Shown here one piece after another: positions 1-12,700 of a stretch of DNA of 64,000 nucleotides; the first letter of the stretch is position 1, and each line of letters begins with the position of its first letter. Source of the DNA: Rhododendron vialii (Eukaryota > Streptophyta > Magnoliopsida > Ericales > Ericaceae); NCBI RefSeq assembly GCF_030253575.1, contig NC_080558.1, positions 878,001 to 942,000 of the forward strand, written 5' to 3'. The translations under genes and the position numbers were made by a program. Below the pieces are notes generated by a model that was given only the letters and a program-made list of their open reading frames with translations, made no database searches and was not told the origin of the DNA.

Positions 1-315
1 ATTCGCAGCCCTTTATTTTCTCCCGTAGCCCACTACATTTCGGTAAATGGTTGTTGAAAATCATAAATAACATTTCGGTAAATTGCTGTTGAAAACAAGA
101 TTATATTTCGGTAACTACATGTCAAAAATATGTTCAACTTTCGGTAAACAACTGCCGAACATGCATTTTCGGTAAACATCTGTTGAAAAAAATATTATAT
201 TTCGGTAATTGGATGCTGAAAATATATCTCAATTTCGGTAACTAACTGTCGAGTATAATTGGAAATTTTTAACGGGCTATGGGAGTAAATAGAGGGCTGC
301 GAATAGCAGCGCCCT
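1..315. mobile_element. hAT-like miniature element, copy A (cut by window edge)
   Basis: The right end reads, on the reverse strand, AGGGCGCTGCTATTCGCAG, and its inverted partner starts at base 1, so a few bases of the left terminus lie outside the window. The interior holds seven TTTCGGTAA words at 38, 73, 106, 139, 167, 200 and 233. Most are followed by a partly complementary CTGYCGAA-like word, so each unit is a small imperfect palindrome. A second copy with the same ends and interior lies at 49440-53076 and has an 8-bp target duplication, which is why I call the family hAT-like. There is no coding capacity. Confidence 0.75.
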
Positions 316-774
316 AGATTTTTAGGCTAGTGAAGATAATTACAATATGTTTTAGGCCTTTAAAGTTTAAATAAAACAGGAACCATATGAAACTGATGTC
401 CTGGAAAAGTAAAATCTTCAGCTTTAGTTAGAAAGAGCCAGAATCATGTACATATTTATATGGTTAGGGGCGTCCTAGACGCGGATATGTGACATTACAG
501 GGATGCATTGACACGTTGATTTTTAAGAAATGCAGGACATGAAAAGCCAGAGACACGTTTTGAGACCGAACCAAAAATAGGTGGTACAGTTTTATTATTT
601 ACATGGATACGGATATGACGAGCAGTTGATGTGCATTTTTTTAGAGCTCTTTTGGAAATACGACATTTTTTTTTTCTAATATAAGGTGTTTGGGCTAATT
701 TACGCAACTTCAACTAATTCTAGAGATCATAAATTCACCGTCCACTAGCGGGGGGTGTTTGGAAATATGAATTA
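316..774. other. Intergenic, nothing recognised
   Basis: AT-rich sequence with no convincing exon, terminal repeat or RNA promoter. The short reading frame on the reverse strand here has no recognisable motif. Confidence 0.5.
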
Positions 775-929
775 GACAAGAGAAATGGTGTAAGTGGTCG
801 TGCTTGCCTTCATGGGCACCTACTTCTTTCGTTCAAGTGGCGGGTTCAACTCACACTCATACCCTTCTGTATCCCATACATAAGTCGGATTGGATATAGG
901 ATTTTGCATGTAAAAAAAGAAGAAGAAAG
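775..929 (+). mobile_element. SINE-like element
   Basis: A tRNA-like head has a degenerate box A near 792-808 and a box B-like GGGTTCAACTC at 842-852. It is followed by about 75 bases of unique body and an A-rich tail (gtaaaaaaagaagaag). Order and spacing fit a plant tRNA-derived SINE; target duplications were not resolved. Confidence 0.4.
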
Positions 930-1043
930 AAATGGCAAGCTATTGGAAATTTTCTTAACCATCTCTCCCCCTCTCTCACTCAAACCATTTTTGCTTCTAT
1001 TTTATTATTTTTTTTCAGACTAACAATTGATATTCGTCCTACC

Positions 1044-1263
1044 AAAAGTGCTACACACACAACGGTTGTGTAAAACACAACACACAACCAATCTCTCACC
1101 ATCCGTTGTTGTAATAAATGGCCAGGATTCGCTGAAGCTCTTCCCCATAAAAGTTAAACTTTTCCTTGGAAGAGTTTTTATAAAATCTAGACCGTCCAAA
1201 TGCATCTGGACGGTCAGAATTACGCACACAACTAACACAACGGTTGTGCAAGTAGCATTTTTG
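1044..1263. mobile_element. Mutator-like MITE with 11-bp target duplication
   Basis: The 220-bp element is flanked on both sides by TTCGTCCTACC (1033-1043 and 1264-1274). Its ends form an inverted repeat of about 27 bp (AAAAGTGCTAC... on the left, the complement of GTAGCATTTTTG on the right, both leading into CACAACGGTTGTG). The centre has a second palindrome, GACCGTCCAAA...TGGACGGTC. The target size suggests a Mutator-like origin. The open frames through it on both strands come from the palindrome and are not genes. Confidence 0.75.
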
Positions 1264-1875
1264 TTCGTCCTACCTTGCTTATGAAGTTAGAACGCAAATC
1301 CAAGAAACTCAAAAATTGTATCTCTCCCCTCTCATCAATCGTCAAAGGTAACACTTTTTTTTTTCTTTATGAATGCCACATAGTACATAAGTCCTCCATA
1401 ATATCTGAATTTGATTCCCTCCTAGTCCTATATGTAATCTATTTCGTCTAATTTTTATGTAAAATTTCATCCAATTTTGTACAATTTTAGACGAAATAGA
1501 TTGCGATCAAAAAGTTGAGGGACAATATTATTTAGAAACAAAGTAGACAAAATGTGAATAATTTTTGGTATAAAAGTAAAATTAACTCTTTTTAAAAAAA
1601 CATTTTAACAGCACACAAAACATAAGTCTACTTTCATGAAGCCACGTGGGCTAATCATTGAGGAGAGAAAAGCCCTACCCCGAAATATGACCGTTCTGCA
1701 AAGGTTAATAACGTTCTTCTCTCTCATATTTCAAAATTTGAACTTTTTAACATGAACGTTGAGAAATACAGTACTGATTACTGAACTATTCTCCTTTGAA
1801 TCAAAACCAACATCTGCGTTCGAATCAAAACCATTCTCCTTTGAATCAAAACCCCTAATCTTGCACACCCATCAT

Positions 1876-1884
1876 CTCTCTCTC

Positions 1885-1927
<43 letters not shown>
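1876..1927 (+). repeat. (CT)n microsatellite in the 5' leader of the ARM gene
   Basis: A nearly pure CT run ends 10 bases before the ATG at 1938. Pyrimidine-rich leaders recur in front of several genes in this window. Confidence 0.9.
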
Positions 1928-1929
<2 letters not shown>

Positions 1930-1937
1930 GTTAGAAA

Positions 1938-4716
1938 ATGGCACTGAGACCTCTCGACAACGCTCTACCAATAACCCCAGAAAGGCCCAAAAAGCAAACA
2001 AAGGTTGCGATTTCAGTCCAGAAACAATCTGATCTTGGAGTAAATGACGAAAATAGAGCCCCGTTTCCACCAACATCTGCGGATGCTACCATCGATTATA
2101 TCTCTTCTGAGAATCTCAAGGCCTTGCCTGACCCTGACATCAGCATCCAAGTAAGTCCCCCTTCTCTCTCCAAGCTTTCGAAATTATTGCCACGGAGAAA
2201 ACCTTTTTGTGATTTCAGTCGAATCGATGTTTCATATTAGACCTATACCCACTTCTCATTTTCGACGAAGTTTTTATCTTTGCTTCAATAGTCTGAAAAT
2301 GAACCCATTTGTGCCGGGTTCGAATTATGTCAAGCTTGGGGCATTTGCGGGCTCTTTCCGGGACACTTCGATGATCCCCATAGTTCACGAGTAGTTTTGA
2401 CAACATTAGTCACTCAAAAAATCACGTTCATTGCATATAGAAATGTTGAGCAAAATAGACTACAATCCATTGTTGTAATCTTTCCTTACCATAGATGTGT
2501 TCGGAGAACATATAAGGTGCCAAATCACATTTTTGGTGTGGTTAATATAAGCGTGATACGAACACAACATTAAACACAACTCTGAACACAACCGCATTGA
2601 GCCCTGTTTGGATGTATATGGGCCCACATAGTTGTGTTCCTAGACCACGATGAACATTAAAATTTAAAAGTGTACAGTTCCTATCATAATGGGCCCGAGA
2701 TGAGGCTCACGAAGGACCCAATGGGTTAGGTACTAGAGAGGACCTGGAGCTTACTTCAATATTTCTGTTTTTCTGGGGGTAAATTACTTCAAAATTTCAG
2801 TTGCTTTCAATTTGTTGAACGCAGAGTCTTGTTGATGGGCTAGAGTCAAAGGATTGGTTGAAAGTCTGTGACTCACTGAATAACGCAAGGCGGTTTGCTC
2901 TCTATCATTCCACTCTCTTGCTCCCCGTTTTGTAAGCCTTCTGTCTGTGTTAGTAGTTTTGTACGTATCCATACTTCTCGGTAATGTCTTGGTATAGAAT
3001 GGATGTATGTGGAGCTGGGATTTGCTAACATGTTCTCTGAATGCAGGGAGAAAGTTATGCTGGTGCTGGTTAAGGCAATGAAGAATCCAAGAAGTGCTCT
3101 GATTAAGACCTCTATAATGGCTTCCTCTGATATCTTCAATGCCTTTGGTGACAAGATACTACTTGAATCCACCACTTCTGATGCGTTTGACCTATTGGTA
3201 TGGATCCATCAAGTTTTATAATCGGGAAATCGGGGATGATGTTTTGGGGACGTCTTTGCAATGTGAGGCGAAAATGTTAGGCGTTTTAAGGCGTTGAGGC
3301 GTGAGCATTGAAAATTTTACTTTTAAGTTTAGGAAATAAGATGAGTTATAAATTATTCTTAAAAAGAGAGTGAGATAACTATGCTAGGAAAAACTTAAAC
3401 TCCATAAAAGTTTCTCTAAACCTCAAAGTAAATATATTAATATTAGTGCATGTCCATCTTTATATTAAAAAATACCCCAATAGGTACTTCTTCACTTCAA
3501 GCAAAGATTGATAGGTTGACACAGAGGGTGAGAGTGACGATCCATAGGAATCGCGTAAAAATGTCCACTTCTAGAGAACACCCCATGGTCTAAGAGTAGG
3601 TTTTTCGAAAGCCTAACCTCGAGGCGAGCCTCAACTTAGCTTTTGAAAACATTGGTCTCCCAAACCACTATCCCCAATCCTGATCATCAGTGTTAAGATA
3701 TTTGTGTATTTTGAGACTATTTTTGGGTGAAGAATCCTGGTGCTGGTTTTCTCATTTTCGTTCTATGGTGGTGTGGCCTACAGCTGCTGCAGCTTCTACT
3801 GAAGGCTTCTCAAGATAAAAAGTTCGTGTGTGAAGAAGCAGAGAAGGCACTCAAGGCAATGGTGAGGTCCATGGCTCCTCTCTCTTTGCTTCACAAGCTC
3901 CAGGCTTATGTTAGCCATGCCAACCTTAGGATCAGGGCCAAAGCTGCAATCTCCATGTCTCACTGTGCTTCCAAGATGGTAATTTAGCACTTTGACTTCA
4001 GTCGTACCGAAGTTATTAAACATGTTTTCTATTTACCCAATTAAGTTTTGTCTATTCTATTTAAGGAAAATGCTAACATAAGCCGAGCGGGCATTGGTTA
4101 ATGTGCAAAAAGTGCATTGATATCCTGGAAATTGCATTGATATATCTAGAAAGTACATTGAAACTCTAACCTCTCTTTTGCAAAGCGTGGATTATCCACT
4201 GCCTAGTGGGCTAATGGTAGCAAAACCGTTTCTCCAATCATGCTATCCATTTCTCTCTCTTTTAGGTTCCTGCTTTCTCTTCTTTTCAACCAGTTTAACA
4301 CCTTGGTTTTTTTCACTTGATGTTATTTTGTACTAGCCTCTTACCAGTTTATTGGGATAAACTGGGACATATCCTTTGTTTCAGCAATCTTAGACTCTCC
4401 TGAATCTATTTCCTAGCTCCACCTTTTGTTGCATCACTTAACATAGTGTGTGAACTAATGATCTGTTGTTTTGCATTTCTAGGGACTCGAAGCAATGGAA
4501 GAATTCGGGTTGGTTCCGTTGATCCAACTTGCATCGGATTCGCTGATCGATAAACTGCCCGAGGCCAGAGAAGCAGCTCGTAGTATGGTGACATCGATAT
4601 ATGCAAAACTAACAGAGAAGGAAGAAGAGAAGCAGGAGGCATGGCAAACCTTTTGCCAGTCAAATTTACCAGCTATTCATGCACAGTCGGTGATTAAAGT
4701 TGTTTCATCCCAGTAG
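1938..4716 (+). CDS. ARM-repeat / TOG-like small protein
   Basis: Five exons: 1938-2150, 2825-2931, 3047-3197, 3784-3978 and 4483-4716. All have GT-AG borders and consistent phase, giving 299 aa. The first 71 residues are polar and probably disordered (PITPERPKK near residue 11). The rest is a run of amphipathic helix pairs, for example SLVDGLESKDWLKVCDSLNN, EKVMLVLVKAMKNPRSALIK and ANLRIRAKAAISMSHCASKM, the pattern of ARM/HEAT repeats as in TOG and CLASP N-terminal domains. I recall a close single-domain ARM family in Arabidopsis (At4g15830, At3g01450, At5g14790) of about the same length. Such domains usually bind tubulin or act as scaffolds; the exact role of this subfamily is not known to me. 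The ATG follows the CT-rich leader, and no upstream in-frame ATG was seen. The gene converges on the next gene, 590 bp away. Confidence 0.88.
3240..3660. repeat. Possible repeat debris in intron 3 of the ARM gene
   Basis: Contains repeated 'aggcgttttaaggcgttgaggcg' words at one end and 'cgaggcgagcctcaac' at the other. This is a common signature of dispersed plant repeats. No clean termini were found. Confidence 0.25.
4066..4221. mobile_element. Short MITE in intron 4 of the ARM gene
   Basis: AAATGCTAACATAAGCC on the left pairs with the complement of GGGCTAATGGTAGCAAAA on the right. The interior holds three 'tgcattga' words. Target duplication not resolved. Confidence 0.45.
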
Positions 4717-4846
4717 TAGTATTTGTGCTAGTCCAAAAGCAATAGTTATAGCACTAGCAGCAGTGCAAGTAGAAACATTTTTCCTATTTGAATGTGGTTG
4801 AGAGAGATTTATGTTGTTGAAGCACGAGCATAATCAGTTGTTGCAT

Positions 4847-4848
<2 letters not shown>

Positions 4849-4914
<66 letters not shown>
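4849..4914 (+). repeat. Compound (CT)n(CA)n microsatellite
   Basis: About 42 bases of CT followed directly by about 24 of CA, roughly 130 bp past the ARM gene stop and probably within its 3' UTR. Confidence 0.9.
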
Positions 4915-4921
<7 letters not shown>

Positions 4922-5306
4922 GAAGAACAGTATTCTTCATGGCAAGCCCTTGAAAGATCAGTAATCTTCATCACAATTTTCAAGAGGAATGATGCTTCCA
5001 TTAGCAACTTTCTATACACCTGAGGACATTAATCCGAGGACATTAATCCTCTTTCATTTTACCCCCAAGGAAAACAACAAAAGTAGGGGAAAAATCAACA
5101 AATTAAGTAAATATTTGTATGCCTACCTATGATCTGCATATAGCTAATTTTGTTGCAGGACAAATATTCTACAACCCTAGCTAAACTCAGATTATTTTGT
5201 TGATCTGTTGACTCAAAGCTCCTGTCCAAGGGATGCTGCATATGAGAATGAAAATGATAGTTTCCCTTGGGTACTCCTAAAAAGAAGTTGCAGGGGCAAT
5301 TCAACG

Positions 5307-8300
5307 TCATTGAGCTAAAGAGCGCAACGCCATCTCAACTTCTTCAAGAGGTTGTCCTGCATAAAGCTTAAGTTGCCCTTTCTTCACCACAATCACCTTC
5401 ATGTTATCCGAGCTCACTGCCTCATTAAGTTCCTGAAAAGTTGGCATTTCCTACTGTCATGTTAGTACTGATAGTAAAAATTGACGTGATGCGCCACTTC
5501 AATTATTGGGGTTACGAGAACAAAGTGAGCGGTGATTTTTGCAGTCCTCTAAATTAAAAAACAATGTTGTGTTTCATATAAACTAGTAAAGAATTCCGAA
5601 TAAAGAACTCATTATAAAAAAAGTCCGAGCAGCCACTCATGAAAAATATAGTAAAAATTGACGTGATGCGCCACTTCAATTATTGGGGTTACGAGAACAA
5701 AGTGAGTGGTGATTTTTGCAGTCCTCTAAATTAAAACACAATGTTGTGTTTCATATAAACTAGTAAAGAATTTCGAATAAAGAACTCATTATAAAGAAAG
5801 TCAGAGCAGCCGGCAACCAACTAAACAAGTTGATGATAAAGCTAGTAATTATTATGCAAAATGCACGCACAGGTTTAGAATCGAGTAACATCAAGGTTCT
5901 CACTTTTGTTGGCAAAGGAACAATCTCGGCACTAAAATCACCAAGCTCTTCAAAAAAGGATTGCAGAAGATAGCAGAAGTTACTGGCATCACCCTGGTCT
6001 TCAAAGGCAATAGTATGAGATGAGTCACCCTTGCTCTCTAAGGTAAATAACCCCTTGGCTCCTTCACCATCGAGATAGCAGATAACCTGAAATAGAAGTA
6101 CCTAGTAAGAGACACAACAGAATCTTTCTCCAAAACCCACATTTTTATGGGTTTTGTTTACCTAAGAAACTGAAAACTATATAACATGCCACAAAGAATA
6201 ACCAGAAGTGACTACTTGTACATGATGCACTTCTACATGAACTTATCCACATTGAAAAAAAGAGAGAGAGAAAAGAAAATGAAACCAAATTTGAAAAAAA
6301 AAAAAACATATCAGAGTTTCTAAAGCTTCCATTCTTGCAGCTTCTGGATTTGTCCTTTACTTTGTTCGGGCAAGCGTCTATATACTTCCATAAAATGGTA
6401 ACATCATTTAGTCGTTCACATAGATGCAACTATGCAAGTGAAATGAAAAGAATTAAATCAAGTAATAAACGGTTTCTATTGACAATGCTAAGTAGTTGGA
6501 AGAATTCAAGAACCACTTCTTAATCTGTGTATTGAGTTTCAGTTTGTGCATTCAGGTTATTGAAACATCTATTGACAGAAGATTACAGGCTCAGATGTGG
6601 TACTCATGTAGTTCTGGGAAGTTTGTTCCAATATCTACTAGAGCATGTTACGGCAGCACGTTAAGACACTATAAAGTATAAACTTTCAACCTATTAAACA
6701 GAATTTGAGCAGCGCGAAGAAAACCGCTTGAGCTTACAAATTATCTGCGCCTTCACACGTTTCAAACATCTATTACAGGTGTGCTCGGAAAATTTATTTC
6801 AACATCATCTCTCCAGCCTCAATGGGGTGAAGCCAGAACTTGAAATTTCATGTGACATCTCACAAAAGCATATCCATTGCATCATCGGCAATCTTGTCCA
6901 AGTTTTGAAGGTTTTAATAACTATTCCTTTGTCTCAAATGTCCAAACATGTTTCTTCTTAGATGCTAAAAACCTAGTACTCATCTCAGGATCCCATTAAA
7001 GATTATAGTAAAATACAAAGTGGAAAAATAAACTAATAAACTGAAGATGCAACATTTCTAATCACGTACTAGAACATAAGGAAGACTCAACCACCACAAA
7101 TCAGCCTTGTCATCTGAGCGTCTATCTTCGACTTTGCCTCCTGCTCGTTTGCTTCCTATGGATGAGTTGCTTGAAATCACACCTTTAACTAAAGGCCTTT
7201 GAATTCCATTCCCCTGCGTGGAACCTAAACATTAAAAAAAAGCCACTTGAAAATGTAAAATGTAGAAGGGTTCCATTTCATAGGTTCAAAATGATATCCA
7301 TAATCTGACAAAAATGTTTCCACTTATCCAGGGATACGACAAGCACTGATGGACAAGTAGCGAAACGTAGAAAAACAATCAGAAAACTTGTCTAGTAGTC
7401 AAACAAAATTGAATACAAAAAACTAGTACTATATAAGAACAAATCCTCCCAAATAATAAATTGAAGTGGGGTTCTCTAGACGTTACCATTCCCACTTTCA
7501 GGTTTGGCAACTTCATTAAATGGGTACTTCTGTTTAAACATTATTGAGCCTGGCTTCTTCACATTCTCCTGTGCCTTCTCACTGCTTTTTGGCAAACTCT
7601 TTCGAAAATTATCCAACTCTCTTTCCACCTCCAACTCAATGCCAGTTTTAACACCATCAACATTACCGGCCGAATCCAATCTTTCCTTCTCTCGCGCCTC
7701 CCTCGCCATTGCCTGAATTTCATTAATTTTCTTTTCAAATTCAGAACCACCCACAAACCCATTTCGAACTTGTCTAAACCACAATCTCCCTCCCAACGGA
7801 TCGTTGCTTCCAGTTAAAAAAAAAACTGATCTTTCCTCACCATTTCCATCCACACCCAATTCCGAAACCCTAGTTTCTTCACTTCCACTATCCAAGTTTT
7901 CATCTTTCCGGGCAGAATTAACTAACCCAGATACCCAAACAGCACAAATTGCCTGGAAAACAAAAGCTCCAACCAAGAACAACAATACGGACCTTATTGG
8001 AAAATTACCAAACTTGCCCCTGACAACTCCAGCAGCTGCTTCCGAGGTTAAACTCTGAAGTTCTTGAGTCTCTTCTGACTCCTTCGCCACGGGTGTTTGT
8101 GCTTCTTGAGGGGACTCAAACGGGATTACAGAGTTTGTGGGTGGTGTTTTGGGAATTACAGGGTTTGTTAGGGTTTCGAGGAGTTTTTGGCGGAGGTGGT
8201 TTTTTCTTTTTGTGGGTTTTGATGGGAAGGGATTGGAAATGGAACAAAGTATGATTATTGGTTTTCTAGGTGGTGGAAAGAGGTTAGTAGACGGTGGGTG

Positions 8301-8357
8301 GCGGAAGGTGGCGCACTGCGCACCCACCATGGATGAGGAGATGGTGGCGTATTGCAC
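5307..8357 (-). CDS. Chloroplast-targeted single-span protein with DUF3110-like C-terminal domain
   Basis: Four exons read from the right: 8357-7487, 7224-7070, 6086-5904 and 5432-5307, giving 444 aa. The N-terminus is Ser/Pro/Lys-rich with almost no acid residues for about 75 aa, as in a plastid transit peptide. One hydrophobic span lies at about residues 123-144 (SVLLFLVGAFVFQAICAVWV), followed by an acidic stretch and a charged, probably coiled region with EFEKKINEIQAMAREAREKE. Exons 3-4 encode GLFTLESKGDSSHTIAFEDQ and a downstream FCYLLQSFF element, which resembles DUF3110 found in cyanobacteria and plastid proteins. Function unknown; a thylakoid or envelope protein is my inference. A second in-frame Met at residue 10 could also start the protein. 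I may be mistaken about the domain family. Confidence 0.85.
5473..5811. repeat. Recent tandem duplication inside intron 3 of the DUF3110-like gene
   Basis: Bases 5473-5634 and 5650-5811 are near-identical copies (162 bp each, period 177) that differ by only a few bases. Neither copy contains an exon. Confidence 0.92.
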
Positions 8358-9732
8358 TGCTTCAATGGCACTGAAGCTTCAATGCGAGGCTTCTGGTTCG
8401 TTCTAACGTGCACCCTTGGCTAAGCTATACCACCAGATACGTATAGGCCCAACCAAATAAAGAGGCTATGAAGCTTCTGTCCAGCCCAAGTGATATGGGC
8501 TTTTATGGGTTGGGTTTTCAACTGGGTACCCATATTGATGCAGCAACCAAACAAAAACCAGGAGAAAAGTATTATCCTAAGTCACATAATCCTTTGAAAT
8601 GCCTTACGCTCTCTCGCAAATTTTAGTAGTTTAGGATATGTTTCAAAGAATCTTTCACACTTGCTCTCCTGCACATGAATTGTGTGACATAGTCTGTATC
8701 TCTATCTTATTCAATTTTAGGGCTTTTTTGGCTAAACAATCCATTTGTTCATCTTTCGTCCATTTTTGTGGATTTATTACTTCATCATGATTAGTGGAAT
8801 CTAAAATTAAAAAATTAACTTCAAAACCTAATATCCCTTGGCTGAATCCACATTCTATTTTGTCTTACGAGCGTTGTGCCTGTTTGATGCACATCCTCCA
8901 GCTCGCAGCTCGCAAACATGGCGGGTTCTGCCCTACCCTAATTGGGGTAGGTTCCGAAGATCGATTTCGTTTTCGTTTTCATATATAAGGAATTGTAAGG
9001 TAGTTTGAAGCTTATTTTTTAAGATACGCATTCTTTGAAACTGTGTATTCTGTGAAATTTTTTTTATCACTTCACTCTGACTCAGTGACACCGACCAAAA
9101 AAATCACGTTAGTATTTTTTTCAGCTCAGTGTATCGAATGGGCACAACGCTAATTGATGAAAAATATAGTTTAATTTTTTCCATGCCCGTGTGGATGCAC
9201 GCTAATATTGGTCACATTCTATGCACTAAAAGATGTGGTGGAAAATAAATTTGGGACATCATGTCAAAGGCATAGATAAATTTTCCTCTATATTCACACC
9301 CCCTCCCCATGTTTGTCTCTCTCTAAAAAATCAAAAATCTAGAAAGTCAAGATTGGAGGTTTGGACGCTTGTGAAGACAAGACACATTTGCTTATAACAT
9401 GTATTGATTGATTGATGATTGATTAGTTTGGAAGTTTGCTCAAACCTGAAAATTTAGTAGTTTGACAGACCCGATTCCAAATAGAAGGCAATTAGCACGA
9501 AGCTTTGTGTAATTTTAACAGGTCAAACTGAGGCTAGTAACTTGTTAGATGAATGCTCTCTAACCATTTTGATACTATACATTACAGGGGAAAGAAAAAG
9601 GGTGATTGAACTGCAGGTATTGATGTAAATTCACTGCCTATGGCAAGTGCAAATATCTGAAAACATTGGAGTTCGTCTGAAGGTTTATTGCACAACACCA
9701 AGACAAGGATGTCTTTGTTTTTTTACAGGGAC
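8358..9732. other. Intergenic between DUF3110-like promoter and PRMT4 3' end
   Basis: It holds the upstream region of the left gene and the probable 3' UTR of PRMT4 (about 9600-9732). No further exon, RNA gene or clear transposon end was recognised. Confidence 0.5.
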
Positions 9733-12700
9733 TCAACGGAGCTCAGGATCAAAATTTAAGGACGGTTCCTGCATCCACTCGGATAATTCTTCATCCCGGG
9801 ATTGTATTTGTGTATCCTGCTGGGGAGTAAACCAAGTCACCTAGGATTAGAGTTTGAATGACAAAACATAAATTACAAAAACATCAGCAACACCACAAAC
9901 AAAACATTTCGGAGTATATGTCAAAGACATGCATCCCATGGTCTGTGAACTCCAACAGCATGGATATGATTGATTGCTGATTTTAGTAAAAGATTGTCAA
10001 ACAAATTATGTGGGAATGTCAAACGTTGGATGTTGAGTTCGTTGTGATACAGTAGAAAGAACAAGCATGCATAATTCTGCATTTATTACTGCGACCTCTT
10101 TTCAAAACATAACATCTTATAGCGGAAGGGGATTGCTTGAAAATTCCTATCATCGAAGTCTATGACTCTTCTACTTGAAGTGGTTCATCTCTCAAAATAT
10201 GAAGAACACGACCATTTTCCTTTTTCAATTCCCACTCCAGGGAGGTTTGGAAAGAATGCAATGGCATTTCCCTAAGGCCGCATTGGGACCAATAATATCT
10301 TATGGATGGAGAAGAAAATGGGATTTCCCTTTGACAAATTAACATTGCTTCCCCAGGCTTTTCTCTTTCTCAACAAATCCAAGATCCAAAGATTCCAAAC
10401 ACAGCCTATAGTTTCCACCATTTTTTGAATAATTCAAAATTCTTATGGAAGTCTAAGTGTTTTTCAAAATAGCATGTGGACAGGTAATCTTATTAACCGC
10501 CCAAATCATACAGATCATAACACGATGAGAAGGATACCTCATTACCTGTGTATTTAATAGGTTATGTGTTGACTGATCTTGGGTGTTTGAGTAGGGTTGC
10601 GGTTGAGACATTCGGTAATAGGGCTCTTTCAGATCAAGTTTGCAGGATGATGTCTGAAGTATTCCCCCTTGTCCAGCGCCAGGGCCCCACATTTTAGCTA
10701 TTCAAGTTCATTAAAGATTAGTTAGATCTTTCACCAAAACTAGGAATAAAGAAAAATAATTGCACAACAACATTTGGTTTGGATGGAGATGTTTGGAGAG
10801 AAAAGAAAGGATGATGATATCTCACCAAATTTTGGAAGTTTGGTGAGAAATAGTGAGAAGCAAAATAGGCTTTGAATATAGTCATCAATTTCTCTTCACT
10901 TCTCATGATTTCTCACCATTTTTATTCATCCACCAAGTGATAGGATTCTTATTTCTTTTCTTTTCTCGCTCCACCCAAACAATAAAAAAAGGACACGAAC
11001 ACTAACTTGACATTGTTAGATGAATCGTATAGCTCTGGGCATTGTGCGCAATCATGTGGAGTCGGCCTGTAATCTCTTGTCCCGGCATGACATAAAGTGG
11101 CTGAGAGAGAATGCAACGGAGCTGATACCAATGGGTTGTAGGGGCGCCAGGAGCAGTAGTCAGCCACCTTTGTACAGTGCTGCATAAGACAACACAGAAC
11201 ATTTTCATGTCATAACAGAAAACAGCCAATGTAATCAAACTTTGCCGTTCACCCAGAAAATGTTTTCATTGCAACATCATGTCAACTCATTTTCGGTTCA
11301 CAACAGAAAACATATTACATTGATTTTTGTTTTCCTTGAAACAAGCGGAGCATAAGAGTGGTAAGAACTCAGAACATTTAATAGAATCCACAACTGAAGC
11401 ATGAAGGATATCTTGCTAGGTCAGACGTGAAAAAAAATGACATAATTGATCAACATCAAATGATTACCTTCCATCAAACAAAACATCAAACCAGCACGCC
11501 AACCCGTGAATTCTAACACCCACAGAGGCTATAAACTTCAGGGGAACATCAATTTCATATAAATCTTCTTCCTGCAGAATCAAATTAGAAGAGTCTTTGC
11601 TATCAAAATATTGGCATCCAAATAGAGAACAAGTATTGTGGTCCGTAAGTGGATGTTCTTATTCTGATAGTGAACTAATACCTTTATAGAAGTGAAGTCT
11701 ATCACATGAGATATAGCAGGAGCCACCAATACCCTAGGATCAAAAGCATCCACCACAGGCTGTACAGGTAGAAGTTGATGGTTAGGTCTGTGAAGGGGCA
11801 ATAAAGATCACTGCTAATAGGTCGCAGTACTAATAACAGGCACAAGAAAATAACAACCAATAAAACAAGGCAGAAAGGCACAGACACACATGCACATTAT
11901 GCATGAAAGTTGAGACCCCGTTCGTTTTGGGATTTTGGATTTGGATTTGGATTTGTAGGTAATGAGTGTACAGAGAAATAGAGCAATGATTGAAAATAGG
12001 GGTAATGATTGGAGAGAGATAGAGAGAAAAATGAGAGTAATGATTCCAGAGAAATAGGATATTGATTAGAATCCAAAATCCAAAACCCTTAAACGAACGG
12101 GGTATCAATGACCTTCCAATATTGTTTTCCTTCCAACACTTATTGAATTTTAATGCTGACATTGACCGAGTTTACGTTATACATTAAAGCTGCTCGCAGT
12201 CTTTTCCTCCCCCTTAGTGAAATTATCAATGAAATTGTTCAGCTTCAACGAGAATTGACTCTTTAGAAGGTAGAATATACGTCAAAGATTTCAGATCCAC
12301 TGGATTAGAGACCACCAGTAGAATACTCACGAACGGAATCAAATGTACAAAGGAATAAATCTGACATGAAAATGAAGTTCCAAGAAAATAGTCATTGCAC
12401 ATTAAATAATCGCGACTAAAGGTGTTAAATGCATATTTTACCAAGTACCCTTCCCATGCTTTTAAGTTCTTCCTGGTGATTTTGCAAAAGAGGCATTTTG
12501 CTTGACAAAAAGAAGATGTAGCATCAAAGCACCATTAACACCAGCTTCTACTTAAAAAAAACCATTTTCCCTAGCATAGTCTTAGCTGTTGCAAAATATT
12601 TATAAACTGTCACCTTAACTAACCTAACTCTACAAATCTAGAATAAATAATGAAGGACGACAATAAAGAGTAGCCACAACTGAATCTTTAACATGATAAG

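Noticed and set aside
1-315. Regularly spaced short repeats looked like a CRISPR array
   Set aside because: The repeated word is only about 9 bp and degenerate, the intervening sequence is itself related between units, the ends are terminal inverted repeats, and the DNA is from a plant nucleus.
1020-1284. Overlapping long frames on both strands
   Set aside because: They lie in a MITE with inverted repeats and a precise 11-bp target duplication; there is no conserved protein.
1759-2076. Open frames of Ser-Leu or Arg-Glu repeats on both strands
   Set aside because: They are translations of the CT microsatellite. The same holds at 4811-5023, 32756-33022 and 53269-53523.
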